Source: Gordonia pseudamarae (GTDB lineage Bacteria > Actinomycetota > Actinomycetes > Mycobacteriales > Mycobacteriaceae). From it: a stretch of DNA of 64,000 bases. The translations under genes were made by a program, and so were the position numbers. Shown one piece after another: positions 18,460 through 27,123 of this stretch (positions within the stretch are counted from its first letter, which is position 1; every line of letters begins with the position of its first letter). The notes below the pieces were generated by a model. That model did no database searches and was not told the DNA's origin. It saw only the letters and a list, made by a program, of their open reading frames with translations. The DNA lies in the NCBI RefSeq assembly GCF_025273675.1, contig NZ_CP045809.1, positions 1,364,001 to 1,428,000 on the forward strand, read 5' to 3'.

Positions 18460-21400
18460 TCAGGCGGGCAGATGGAACGAGGTATCGATGTCGAGCGAGA
18501 TGCCGTGGCCGAGTTGTCCGCGCGCGGCGATCATCGCCGTTCCGATCGCCGCCTGGTAGTCGCCCATGTCCTGTATTCGGGCCGCACGGGCATGCACGCC
18601 CAGACGGGTGTCGGCGACCACCTCGACAAGTTGTTGCTCGTCGAATTCGGCACCGAACGATCCGAGGGACGGCGGTACCGCGATGAGTATGGCCTGCGGT
18701 GCCCGTGCCCCGGGCGCGTCGAAACCGAAGGCGGCCGTGGTTGTCTGTCGGCTTCTCGGTGCGGATTCGGTCCATGAGTCGACCAGGCCCACAGCCAATC
18801 GTCGGTCCGCCAGACCGTCGAGGGTGACCTCGGCGGTGGAGAACGCGGCGACAAACCGTTTGATCATGCCACCGGGTTGGGTGAGATGGTGCTGTTGATC
18901 GATGAACTCGGCCAATGCCTTGGTCTGCCAATGGTCTTGGGGCGCGTTGCTCCAGGCGATCGACAGCGCCGGGGCCGGTTCGAATTGTGCGGCCTCGATC
19001 CGTGCCATGTGCGGGCGGACAGCGGCCACCGTCGCGAGCCAGTCGTCAAGATCGTGATCCGGAGTGCGGACGAGCTCGCCGAGGGCCAGTAGGTTCTGCA
19101 CCGACACCGTTGACAGCACTGCCAACGTTCCCTCGGGAGAAGCCAATTCGGAGATCGCGGTCGCCAGTGACTCGTCGGCGCGCGGCAGGTCGCGGCCGGG
19201 GCCGGGGGCCGGGAGCGTCGGTGCCGTGGCGATGCGGTTGCCGAGTGCCGACCTTGCCTGATCGACGAGTTCGGCCAACGCCGCGTCATCGATGATGGTC
19301 GATCCGGCGGGTGGTTCGACGCCGAGCGTCACGGCCCGCACCGATGCCGTGACGTCGGAATCGGTGTGTGGCACAACGCCCCACAGCAGGGCGGTGAACA
19401 GTGCCGCACCCTGGGCCCGGCGGTCGCCGGTGATCGCCTCGGCGAGTTCGGCCGACGCCGTGGTGGCCGCCGCCCGCAGCGCCGTGTAGCGCCCCAGTAG
19501 GTCTTCGATGATCTCGGCGTCCAGCGCGGAGATAACGTCGGCGTCGGCGTTCGTGGTATCGGAGACGATTTCCGAGAAGAACGCGGGTCCGCCGAGCGAG
19601 GTGACGAAGTCGCGGGCGCGACGATGCATCTGAACACCGGAACTGTGCTCGGCGACCTCGTCCACGCCGAGCCTGCACGCGGCCAGGCCGGCCAGCGTCT
19701 CCGACGAGAGCAGCGTCGCGTCGATGGGGGACAGACCGAGATCCAGCAGGGACACCGCTCGCGGCGGCTGCCGATCATCGGCGGTCCAGGTCCATGCCTC
19801 CGCTGCACCGATCCGCGATTCGAGTGCGGCCGCGACCGACGGATCGGCGAGTGTCGCCGGGCTCGGCGACCCGGGTTGGCCGACCGGCACTATCGACAGC
19901 ACGGTGGTGCGCAGGGGGTGCGCGGTGAGGGGGGTTCGAATCGAGTTCAGCGTCGGTGGAGGTGCCAGGCCCGCGGCCGCATCCATGACCGCACCCGCGG
20001 CGTCGGGACGGCCACAGACCACCTGATGCACGCCCTCGGCGATGAGCAGGTCTGCGTAGGCGTCGAGAGCCTGACGGAGTGCTTCGAGGCCGCCGCGTCG
20101 GCTGTCGGACATCGGTATCGGCGGGACCGAACCGGGAGGATTCAGTAGCCCGGCCAGCGCGGCCGGTCCATGACAGACGGTTGCGGCGTCCTCGCGGCCG
20201 CGCCGCATAGGAAACTTCCCGCGTACCTGCTTGATGTCGTCCTGGTCGGCGATGACGCGTTCGACCTGCCGTCCGATGGCCTCGAACGGGTGGCAGCCGA
20301 TGCGGACATCGTCGGCTATCTCCCCGGCGAGGCGGACCCGGGCCGAGTCCAGTCGCATCGACCAGCGATCGGCGTCAGTGGGATCCTCGGTCGCCGACGA
20401 CACCGCCGCGTCGCGCAGGATCGCCGCGGTCAACGCCTGGGCGTGCGAGGGCGCATGTACGAGGCCGGGCGACGTGGTGCGGGTGGCGGGACGAATCGGG
20501 CCGTCGACCCATCCGAACGCGCCCAGGCGGTAGCGGGTCGACGGTGCCCCGGCGAGGGTTCGCAGGCGGCGGGCGGCCATGGCCGTGAACCACGGATCGA
20601 TGCGATGGGTCGCGGTGTCGAGAGTCGCCCGCAGCGCACGCTCCACATCCGGGATGATTCCCGGGGTCGCGAGCTCATGGGAGAGTTCGCCGAACGAGCG
20701 GGGGAGCGTCTCGGCGATCAGCCGGGCCTGCGATTGCGCGGTCGCGGTCGCACTGTTGCGCTGTGCGTGCATCAATGACTGCCAGAGGATCCGAACGAGC
20801 AGACTGTCGGGCATGAACTGACGCTCACCGCCCTGTCTTCCCCACATGACCGGGGCGCGCGAGCCGAACCGGGCGATCTCCTCGACGATCCGGGCCATCG
20901 CCTCCCCGACCGGGATCGGCAGCACCCGATGCCCCTGATCATCCCGCTCCCAGGAGAGATCTTCCCATTCCGGCCACTGCGTCGGAACCACCAGCGGCAG
21001 GGTCAGTTCGTTGAAATCGGCCGTACCGAGCAGTGGAATCGCAACCTGCCGACCCAGGTACGCCTTGCCGGCCGACGCGTAGAGCTCGCCGGCCCGGTCG
21101 GCGATACCACTCGGGTCCAGCCCTACCGTGGTGTACAGGTTCGCCCAGTGGCCCGGCGACAGGAACGGCCGATAGGTGTAGGCGTGCGACACCCCGTCCG
21201 CTCCGATCAACTCCATGAGCTGTTCGGTGGTCGCGCCCACAACCGTCGGGTGATCCTGTGATCGCACGGCATCGATGGCGCGGGAACGTAATTCCCACAG
21301 AACGTCGCGGATGTCCGGCTCGCACCGGCCGTCGGGTTCGTCGGTGTCGACCTGCCAACGGCCCATCGTGGAGGTGGGCAGGATGCCGTACGGCTGTTCC

Positions 21401-22941
21401 GCGATCCGGATGGGCGGGATCGGCCCCTGCGGTGCGAGGTTGTCCATCGCCCAGATGCCCAGGGCGTCGCTGTCGTCGCCGAAGCCCCACAGATCACGAA
21501 AGTGGTGTCCCCACAGCGTCGGCCAGGCGCATGTCACGAGCAGGCGGTCCAACCCCGTCGGCCCGCTGTTTCCCGGGACCGGTCCGAAGCCGTCGGGCCG
21601 TCCAGTCAGCGCCGACGCAAGATCGCCTTCGCCGTATCCGCCGTCGAGGCGTCGCCGCATGAGTTGGTACCAACCCTCAGGGTCGGAACCGAGGTCGGTG
21701 GTCGCCGCACCGTCGACGGCGTTGGTGGCGGTTCCCAGCGCGACACGAGCCAGTTCGCCGGAGTCGGCCAGCTGAGCGAAATGATCCGCGGGATCGGACG
21801 CCCCGATGCCCACCGCGTAGATCGCGGATATATCGGAGGGGGTGGCGCCGTCGGGCAGCGTGCAGGTCACTCCGAGTCCGGCCTGACATGCGGCATCGAA
21901 GGACATCCACCATCGGTCCTCGTCGGCGAAGTGATCCCCGTCGATCCCGCCGGCGGCGAACGCGTCCAGCACCAGGGCCGAGGTGTCGATCGGGGCGGTG
22001 GTAGCGATCAACCGCGGCTCACTGCCGGTGAACTCGCACCAGATTCCGATAGTCTCGGGCAGCCCGCCGACACGGTTCGGCGGAACGTCGTGGTCGACCG
22101 GTGGCTTCTCGGGGGTCACCGTGACGACACCGCCGTCGACTGTCGTCGCGAAGGTCCCGGCCAGCCAGGCGGCGCGGGCACCGCCGACCTGGTGGCACAG
22201 GGCTTCCCAGGGAGCGAGGGCATACTTCTCGTGCGCCGGCCACGTGGACACCGGCAACGCCCGGACCGCCTCGTCCAGACTGTCGTGGAGGTGCTGCCAG
22301 AACGCTTGCAGCAGTTCGATCTCGGTGGCCGTGGGATCGGGGTCGTGCCGAAGCACACTCGCCTCGTCGGGGATGATCCGCAGACGCATGGTCGTGGTCC
22401 CGGCCGGATCTGCGTCGAACTTCGTCTCCAGACGCAGCGGCATCATCACCGCGACGTCGCGCCACAACGCGGGGCGGGCCTCGGCCGGTTGGGCGAGCCG
22501 TTGCGCGCGGGCTGTGGCGAGGAGTACCCCGGTGGCGGCCGGGCCGATTGCGGTGATCACCGTCGTGACCGGTGTACCGGGTCCGAACACTATGTTTCCC
22601 AGTGCTTTCCACTCCGTATCGGTGACCGTCGGCCGGCGATGCGGGCCGGTCGCTAACCGGTGGACCGGGTCCTCGGCGAGCGCCGCCCGGGCCTCGTCGA
22701 CCGACCGTCGGCTCAACCACTCGATGAGGGCGAGTTCACCCGCAGAGTCGGTCCGCTCCTGCGCGGCTGCGCTCTCGAGATCCTCCAGTTCGCGCCGCAG
22801 ACGGGGCTGCAGCGACGTCAACCAGGGCCGGTCGGCGATGGGCAGGGGTCGCGTCGTGATGGGGCCCTTCCCCCCGACGAATACCGAAAGGCACTCTCGC
22901 AGTGCGGCCACCCGTGCGTCGAACAGGTGTGTGCTGGTCAT
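18460..22941 (-). CDS. Giant 1,493-aa protein of unknown function, core of the large-protein cluster
   Basis: This is the largest gene in the window. It has no signal peptide or transmembrane helices. An N-terminal helical part includes RPALWRDVAVMMPLRLETKF and MRLRIIPDEASVLRHDPDPT, then IPPIRIAEQPYGILPTSTM (about 510-530). Long helical segments follow, ending in EQQLVEVVADTRLGVHARAARIQDMGDYQ. The LPxRLETRF ... PDE and RxxxQPYGxLP blocks recall very large uncharacterised proteins of actinobacteria and other phyla. Size, lack of motifs and cytosolic character suggest a structural or scaffold role, but no function is assigned. ATG 22941 follows AAAGG; it starts 15 bases after the IS-split gene. 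Confidence 0.75.
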   Translation of the reverse strand: MTSTHLFDARVAALRECLSVFVGGKGPITTRPLPIADRPWLTSLQPRLRRELEDLESAAAQERTDSAGELALIEWLSRRSVDEARAALAEDPVHRLATGPHRRPTVTDTEWKALGNIVFGPGTPVTTVITAIGPAATGVLLATARAQRLAQPAEARPALWRDVAVMMPLRLETKFDADPAGTTTMRLRIIPDEASVLRHDPDPTATEIELLQAFWQHLHDSLDEAVRALPVSTWPAHEKYALAPWEALCHQVGGARAAWLAGTFATTVDGGVVTVTPEKPPVDHDVPPNRVGGLPETIGIWCEFTGSEPRLIATTAPIDTSALVLDAFAAGGIDGDHFADEDRWWMSFDAACQAGLGVTCTLPDGATPSDISAIYAVGIGASDPADHFAQLADSGELARVALGTATNAVDGAATTDLGSDPEGWYQLMRRRLDGGYGEGDLASALTGRPDGFGPVPGNSGPTGLDRLLVTCAWPTLWGHHFRDLWGFGDDSDALGIWAMDNLAPQGPIPPIRIAEQPYGILPTSTMGRWQVDTDEPDGRCEPDIRDVLWELRSRAIDAVRSQDHPTVVGATTEQLMELIGADGVSHAYTYRPFLSPGHWANLYTTVGLDPSGIADRAGELYASAGKAYLGRQVAIPLLGTADFNELTLPLVVPTQWPEWEDLSWERDDQGHRVLPIPVGEAMARIVEEIARFGSRAPVMWGRQGGERQFMPDSLLVRILWQSLMHAQRNSATATAQSQARLIAETLPRSFGELSHELATPGIIPDVERALRATLDTATHRIDPWFTAMAARRLRTLAGAPSTRYRLGAFGWVDGPIRPATRTTSPGLVHAPSHAQALTAAILRDAAVSSATEDPTDADRWSMRLDSARVRLAGEIADDVRIGCHPFEAIGRQVERVIADQDDIKQVRGKFPMRRGREDAATVCHGPAALAGLLNPPGSVPPIPMSDSRRGGLEALRQALDAYADLLIAEGVHQVVCGRPDAAGAVMDAAAGLAPPPTLNSIRTPLTAHPLRTTVLSIVPVGQPGSPSPATLADPSVAAALESRIGAAEAWTWTADDRQPPRAVSLLDLGLSPIDATLLSSETLAGLAACRLGVDEVAEHSSGVQMHRRARDFVTSLGGPAFFSEIVSDTTNADADVISALDAEIIEDLLGRYTALRAAATTASAELAEAITGDRRAQGAALFTALLWGVVPHTDSDVTASVRAVTLGVEPPAGSTIIDDAALAELVDQARSALGNRIATAPTLPAPGPGRDLPRADESLATAISELASPEGTLAVLSTVSVQNLLALGELVRTPDHDLDDWLATVAAVRPHMARIEAAQFEPAPALSIAWSNAPQDHWQTKALAEFIDQQHHLTQPGGMIKRFVAAFSTAEVTLDGLADRRLAVGLVDSWTESAPRSRQTTTAAFGFDAPGARAPQAILIAVPPSLGSFGAEFDEQQLVEVVADTRLGVHARAARIQDMGDYQAAIGTAMIAARGQLGHGISLDIDTSFHLPA

Positions 22942-22956
22942 GGGATTGCCTTTCTG

Positions 22957-24399
22957 TCACAGAAGACCGTGGGCCAGCAGGTCCCGGCCGTTGAAGGCGA
23001 CCCGCGTCGGTGTGTCGACGGTCGCCGCGGCAAAGGCCGCCGAGGTATCACCGGCGTCGGCGGCCACAGCGGTGGGGGCGCGGAAACGCAACTCCGCCGG
23101 CGGCTCGTCGAGCACCAGCCAGTAGTCCTTGAGATCGGTGGGCCGGATATCGAACGAAAAGAAGACGATGTCCTTGGCAACGGTTCCGGTGAAGTTCGGG
23201 CCGATGAATTCGCGTGCGGCGCGCGCCTGTTCGCTCGTGGCGGCCTGCGGGTAGGTCAGTACCGGTGTCTGGGCCAACTTCGCGTCGATCGAGCCCGGTG
23301 GTTGCGGCGCAGCAGGTGTCTTGACCAGGTAAACCAGCGTCTTGGGATACCGCCGGAACAGATCGGTGCGGAACACCAAAACCAGGTCGTTGTCCTGATC
23401 GTCGTCGCCCGGCTGGGGCACCTGATGTGACGGCGCACCGAGGGGGCTGTCGGCCGGCCAACTCCCCACCTCGCGGATATCGGCGACCCGCAGGCCGGTC
23501 TGATAGTCGACATGACGCCAGAAGGTGAGCAACGGTGTCGTCGACCGGTCGATCGGGATGTTGCGCCAGCGCATCTCATCCATCAGTTGGGTGTTGAGGC
23601 CGATCAGAAAGGCGTCGATGAACATCGGGTTGGTCTGCATCGCCACAACGGAATCCTTTTCCAGCTTGCCGACGCCCGGCAGCAGCCACTCCGGCTCACG
23701 ATCGCGCAACAGGATCCAGGTTGCGTAGTCGACTCCGGCCGGATACTCGGGCGGGCGCAGGTCATCGATGTCGATCCCCCTGATACGGCCGCGTACCCTT
23801 CGGCGGGCAGGGGCCTGTACCGAACCCGGATCTAGTGCTTCGGTGATGATGCCGGCGACATCGCCCAGGTCCGGCGCGCGGCAGTCGGAGGGACGCGGTT
23901 CGGGCAGCAGGCCTACAAGGTCGACGAGGCGACCGTCGAAATCCAATGGGAGCCAACGCCGCAGGACGGCCACAAGCACCGGCCACGACAACGGTGAACC
24001 CTGGTACCGGTCGAGGTGGTAGGTATCGTGGGGCCGGACCCCGGTGACGTCTGCGACGACGGTCCGAAATCTGTCGATGAGGTCGACGTACCGCGGGTCG
24101 GAGCGGTCGACCGTCATGCCCTCGAGTTCGGCCATGGCGGCGGCGATTTCCTCGGGGATCGGTGTGATCCCGGCAAGCCTGCGCACGTCCTCGCCCATGA
24201 TCGTGTCGATGGCCGGAAAGCCGGCCGACGGGGGCGGCTGTTCGTTCGGGCATTGATTGATCGTGCCGATGACACCCGCACGCGTGACGACCTCGCCGGA
24301 GTGTCGGGTGCGAGCGGTGCGTGGCCGCAACATCCGTCGCGCGGCAGTGGAGAACACCGCGGCGTCCAGCGGGCTGTCCGGGCCGGTGATCGCCGCCAT
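22957..24399 (-). CDS. 3' part (480 aa) of the IS-split large cluster protein
   Basis: The frame is open from ATG 24399 but continues upstream, without a stop, through YAGLDPTHGTA to the left end of the IS256-family element. The start lies inside protein-like sequence (AMAAITGPDSPLDAAVFSTAARRMLRPRTA) with no ribosome site. This is best read as the C-terminal half of a protein whose N-terminal half lies beyond the IS (25837-27108). Visible features are PEYPAGVDYATWILLRDREP, NPMFIDAFLIGLNTQLMDEMRWRNIP and TDLFRRYPKTLVYLVKTP. The function is unknown. Whether this half is translated separately is uncertain; it is 15 bases upstream of the 1,493-aa gene. Confidence 0.65.
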   Translation of the reverse strand: MAAITGPDSPLDAAVFSTAARRMLRPRTARTRHSGEVVTRAGVIGTINQCPNEQPPPSAGFPAIDTIMGEDVRRLAGITPIPEEIAAAMAELEGMTVDRSDPRYVDLIDRFRTVVADVTGVRPHDTYHLDRYQGSPLSWPVLVAVLRRWLPLDFDGRLVDLVGLLPEPRPSDCRAPDLGDVAGIITEALDPGSVQAPARRRVRGRIRGIDIDDLRPPEYPAGVDYATWILLRDREPEWLLPGVGKLEKDSVVAMQTNPMFIDAFLIGLNTQLMDEMRWRNIPIDRSTTPLLTFWRHVDYQTGLRVADIREVGSWPADSPLGAPSHQVPQPGDDDQDNDLVLVFRTDLFRRYPKTLVYLVKTPAAPQPPGSIDAKLAQTPVLTYPQAATSEQARAAREFIGPNFTGTVAKDIVFFSFDIRPTDLKDYWLVLDEPPAELRFRAPTAVAADAGDTSAAFAAATVDTPTRVAFNGRDLLAHGLL

Positions 24400-24431
24400 C
24401 GCGGTGCCGTGGGTGGGGTCAAGTCCCGCGT

Positions 24432-25836
24432 AGTGGTGTAACTGGTTGTGGTCCTTCGTAGGTGGTCAGGCGGGTAGTTGGATCAGTGGGTCGGTGTTCA
24501 CCTCCGGTGTGTGGTCGGTGTCGGTGACGGTCAGTCGGCAACGGCTGAGCACTTCGAGGCCGAGGTAGCGGCGGCCTTCGGCCCATTCGTCGGTCTGCTC
24601 GGCGAGCACTGCGCCAATGAGACGGACGATGGCATCGCGGTTCGGGAAGATGCCTACGACGTCGGTGCGGCGCCGGATCTCGCGGTTGAGTCGTTCTGTG
24701 GGGTTGTTGGACCAGATCTGGCGCCACACGTCATCAGGAAACGCGGCGAATGCCAGCAGGTCTTCACGGGCGTCGCCGAGGTGTTCGGCCACGTCGGGTA
24801 GGCGGTCTTCGGTGTATTCGAGCAGCCGGTCGAACTGGGCATTGACCGCACCAGCAGTGGGTTGGTCATAGACGCTGTGCAGCATGGCCTTGACTGCTGG
24901 CCACATCGACTTCGGACACACCGCCATCAGATTCGCCGCGTAATGGGTGCGGCAGCGTTGCCAGGCAGCTCCCGGTAGGTTCGCTGCGATCGCCTCGATG
25001 AGCCCGGCATGGGCATCGGAAGTCACCAGGCGAACTCCGCCCAGGCCGCGGGCCACGAGGTCGGCGAAGAAGGTGTTCCACGAGGCTGTGGTCTCACTGG
25101 TGGCGACCTGCATGCCGAGCACCTCACGATGACCGTCACCGTTGACTCCGGTAGCCAGCAGCACGACGGCTTTGACGACCTGCTTGTTCTCGCGGACCTT
25201 GATCGTCAACGCATCCGCGGTGACGAACGTGAACGGGCCGGCCTCGTCCAGTCGGCGGTGACGAAACGCGGCAACCTGTTCGTCGAGGTCTTCGGCCATG
25301 CGGGAGACCTGCGACTTCGACAACGAATCGATGCCCAGGGTCTTGACCAGCTTGTCCATCCGGCGGGTCGAGACCCCGGCGAGATAGCAGTCAGCGACCA
25401 CGGTGATCAGCGCGGACTCGGCGCGTTTGCGGCGTTCGAGCAACCACTCGGGGAAGTAGGTGCCCGACCGGAGCTTGGGCACGGCGACGTCGATGGTGCC
25501 TACGCGGGTATCGAGGGGTCGGTGGCGGTAGCCGTTGCGGTAGTTGGTGCGCTCTTCGGACCGGCGGCCCCATTCGGCGCCGCACACGGCGTCGGCATCC
25601 GCAGACAGCAGGGCGTTAATCACTGTCTGCAGCAGCTCGCGCATCAGATCCGGTGACGCGTCGGTCAGAGCTTGGCTCAACAGGCCGGCCGGGTCGACAA
25701 TGTGGGGTGCGGTCATCGTGATGACTCCATTCGAGGATTCTGTGAGAGGTTGACTCGAAGGATCACACGGTGACCGCTTCCCTGCCCGACAGCCACACGC
25801 TGCCGGCCACGGTCCTGGTCACCGAGTTACACCACT
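24432..25836 (-). mobile_element. IS256-family insertion sequence interrupting a cluster gene
   Basis: The element is about 1.4 kb. Its termini share the inverted repeat AGTGGTGTAACT (24432-24443, and as AGTTACACCACT at 25825-25836), extended imperfectly inward. It contains one IS256-type transposase. The flanking 8-mers do not match, so the usual 8-bp target duplication is not seen. This suggests a later deletion or recombination at one end. The element splits a single large gene, whose halves lie on both sides in the same orientation. Confidence 0.88.
24466..25716 (-). CDS. IS256-family (IS1081-like) DDE transposase
   Basis: A 416-aa transposase of the Mutator/IS256 superfamily. The catalytic acids are in FVTADALTIKV (Asp), RLVTSDAHAGLIEAI (Asp) and NPTERLNREIRRR (Glu). 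It has the family context CRTHYAANLM (C-x2-H) and the N-terminal ERTNYRNGYRHRPLDTRVGTIDVAVPKLRSGTYFPEW block. It is full length and intact, so the element is probably still active. It lies in the same orientation as the interrupted gene. Confidence 0.95.
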   Translation of the reverse strand: MTAPHIVDPAGLLSQALTDASPDLMRELLQTVINALLSADADAVCGAEWGRRSEERTNYRNGYRHRPLDTRVGTIDVAVPKLRSGTYFPEWLLERRKRAESALITVVADCYLAGVSTRRMDKLVKTLGIDSLSKSQVSRMAEDLDEQVAAFRHRRLDEAGPFTFVTADALTIKVRENKQVVKAVVLLATGVNGDGHREVLGMQVATSETTASWNTFFADLVARGLGGVRLVTSDAHAGLIEAIAANLPGAAWQRCRTHYAANLMAVCPKSMWPAVKAMLHSVYDQPTAGAVNAQFDRLLEYTEDRLPDVAEHLGDAREDLLAFAAFPDDVWRQIWSNNPTERLNREIRRRTDVVGIFPNRDAIVRLIGAVLAEQTDEWAEGRRYLGLEVLSRCRLTVTDTDHTPEVNTDPLIQLPA

Positions 25837-27108
25837 CTATGGGGCACTACTGTGGGTGGCCCGCATCCGTCGGAGGAGTGGGCTCAGGACATCGACTTGC
25901 CGGGCCCGATCCGACGGCAGGTGCCGGGCCAGCGATGAGGCGCCGTGGTGCAGTCCGAATGCCAGAGTGGATACCAGATGTGCGGCGAGAGGCAATGATC
26001 CGAGCTGGGTCATGACTGCCTCCACGAGCCCGTCCTGGGCGTCGCGGCCCATGCGGATGCCCAGTGACGCGGTGGCCCGCAGGCGGGGATCGGCGTTGAG
26101 GGCGGCCCCCCATTCGGTGGTATCGGGATCGGCGGCCCAGACCGAGCCATACCGCGCGAACCCGGTCACCTTGCGTCCCAGCGGATCGACGGCGGCTTCC
26201 AGGGACTCTCGGCGCCTGACCAAGTCGGCGGCGGCCTGTGCCGCGTTCAGCACCTCGGTTGTGTCGTCGGCGGCCAGACCGGTGATCGCTCCGCGTAGGT
26301 GGAGGTTGACCGCGTCGGCATCTGCCTCGGAGCCGCCACGTACGTACGTCAACGGCGCGCGACCCAGACCGCCGGCCCGTCCGAGCCGGATCGCACCGGC
26401 GAGGGTCTCGAAGTCGCCGGCGTCCCCGGTGCTGAAACTCCAGGAGAACATGAGCCGCAACCGCACTGCGGCCTGGTTCGTAGGGGAGGCCCAGGCTGGG
26501 CCCCCGCTGTCGTCGAACGCCGCCACGACCGCGGCCACATAGTCGGTGTCGGCGGCCAGAACGTCGTCGTCTGTCGCCGAACCCGGCGCGACCTGCGGAC
26601 ACACCAGTCGGGAGATCTGGTGGCCGCCCTCCTGTTGCACGTGCGCCCAGTTATGGGAACGCCGCTGCAGATCGAGACCCTGTAGCGAACTCGCCGGTAC
26701 CGTGATCACACCTCGCGCCCGGTCGACGACGGCTTCGTCACGTCGGGCGACGATCAGCACGATCCACGGACGGAGCCTCGCGCCGTGCGCCAACGTCGGC
26801 GAATACTGCCACGGCAGCGAGGGGTCAACGAAGTCGACGTGCACCATCTTGGTGGTTTCGGCTCCGGTGGAATCGGCCGCCGGCGCGCAGCGCAGGACGC
26901 TGCGCGGATCGATGGTGGCGATATCCCGGGCGCCGATGAGCGTGAACGCGGCGTTGCCGGTTGCCGGCGGATGCCCAGGCTCGCCGTCGTCGGTCAGCGA
27001 CAGCGTGACCCGGCCCGTCAACCTGCCGTCCGTCAGCGTTTCGGAGCCGACCAGGTCGTAGATTCCGGACCGGCTCCAGCTCAGGAACCTGATCTTGTCA
27101 GCGGTCAT
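25837..27108 (-). CDS. 5' part (423 aa) of the IS-split large cluster protein
   Basis: ATG 27108 is preceded by AAGGAG and lies 15 bases after the DUF6603 gene, so this is the true gene start. The protein runs MTADKIRFLSWSRSGIYDLV to LSPLLRRMRATHSSAP and then stops at a TAG created exactly at the IS terminus. Features: PWQYSPTLAHGARLRPWIVLIV, QISRLVCPQVAPGSATDD and WGAALNADPRLRATASLGIR. No signal peptide or membrane helix. Joined with the 480-aa half it would form a protein of about 900 aa. The function is unknown; the insertion has probably inactivated it or created a truncated form. Confidence 0.75.
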   Translation of the reverse strand: MTADKIRFLSWSRSGIYDLVGSETLTDGRLTGRVTLSLTDDGEPGHPPATGNAAFTLIGARDIATIDPRSVLRCAPAADSTGAETTKMVHVDFVDPSLPWQYSPTLAHGARLRPWIVLIVARRDEAVVDRARGVITVPASSLQGLDLQRRSHNWAHVQQEGGHQISRLVCPQVAPGSATDDDVLAADTDYVAAVVAAFDDSGGPAWASPTNQAAVRLRLMFSWSFSTGDAGDFETLAGAIRLGRAGGLGRAPLTYVRGGSEADADAVNLHLRGAITGLAADDTTEVLNAAQAAADLVRRRESLEAAVDPLGRKVTGFARYGSVWAADPDTTEWGAALNADPRLRATASLGIRMGRDAQDGLVEAVMTQLGSLPLAAHLVSTLAFGLHHGASSLARHLPSDRARQVDVLSPLLRRMRATHSSAP

Positions 27109-27123
27109 CTCGAACTCCTTCGC

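Noticed and set aside
16894-18777. 627-aa plus-strand frame opposite the 504-aa cluster gene
   Set aside because: Arg/Asp/Gly-rich shadow; the minus-strand frame has proper ribosome site and protein-like sequence.
24422-25845. 8-bp target-site duplication around the IS256-family element
   Set aside because: The bases next to the two inverted repeats do not match for any alignment I tried, so I do not report a duplication.
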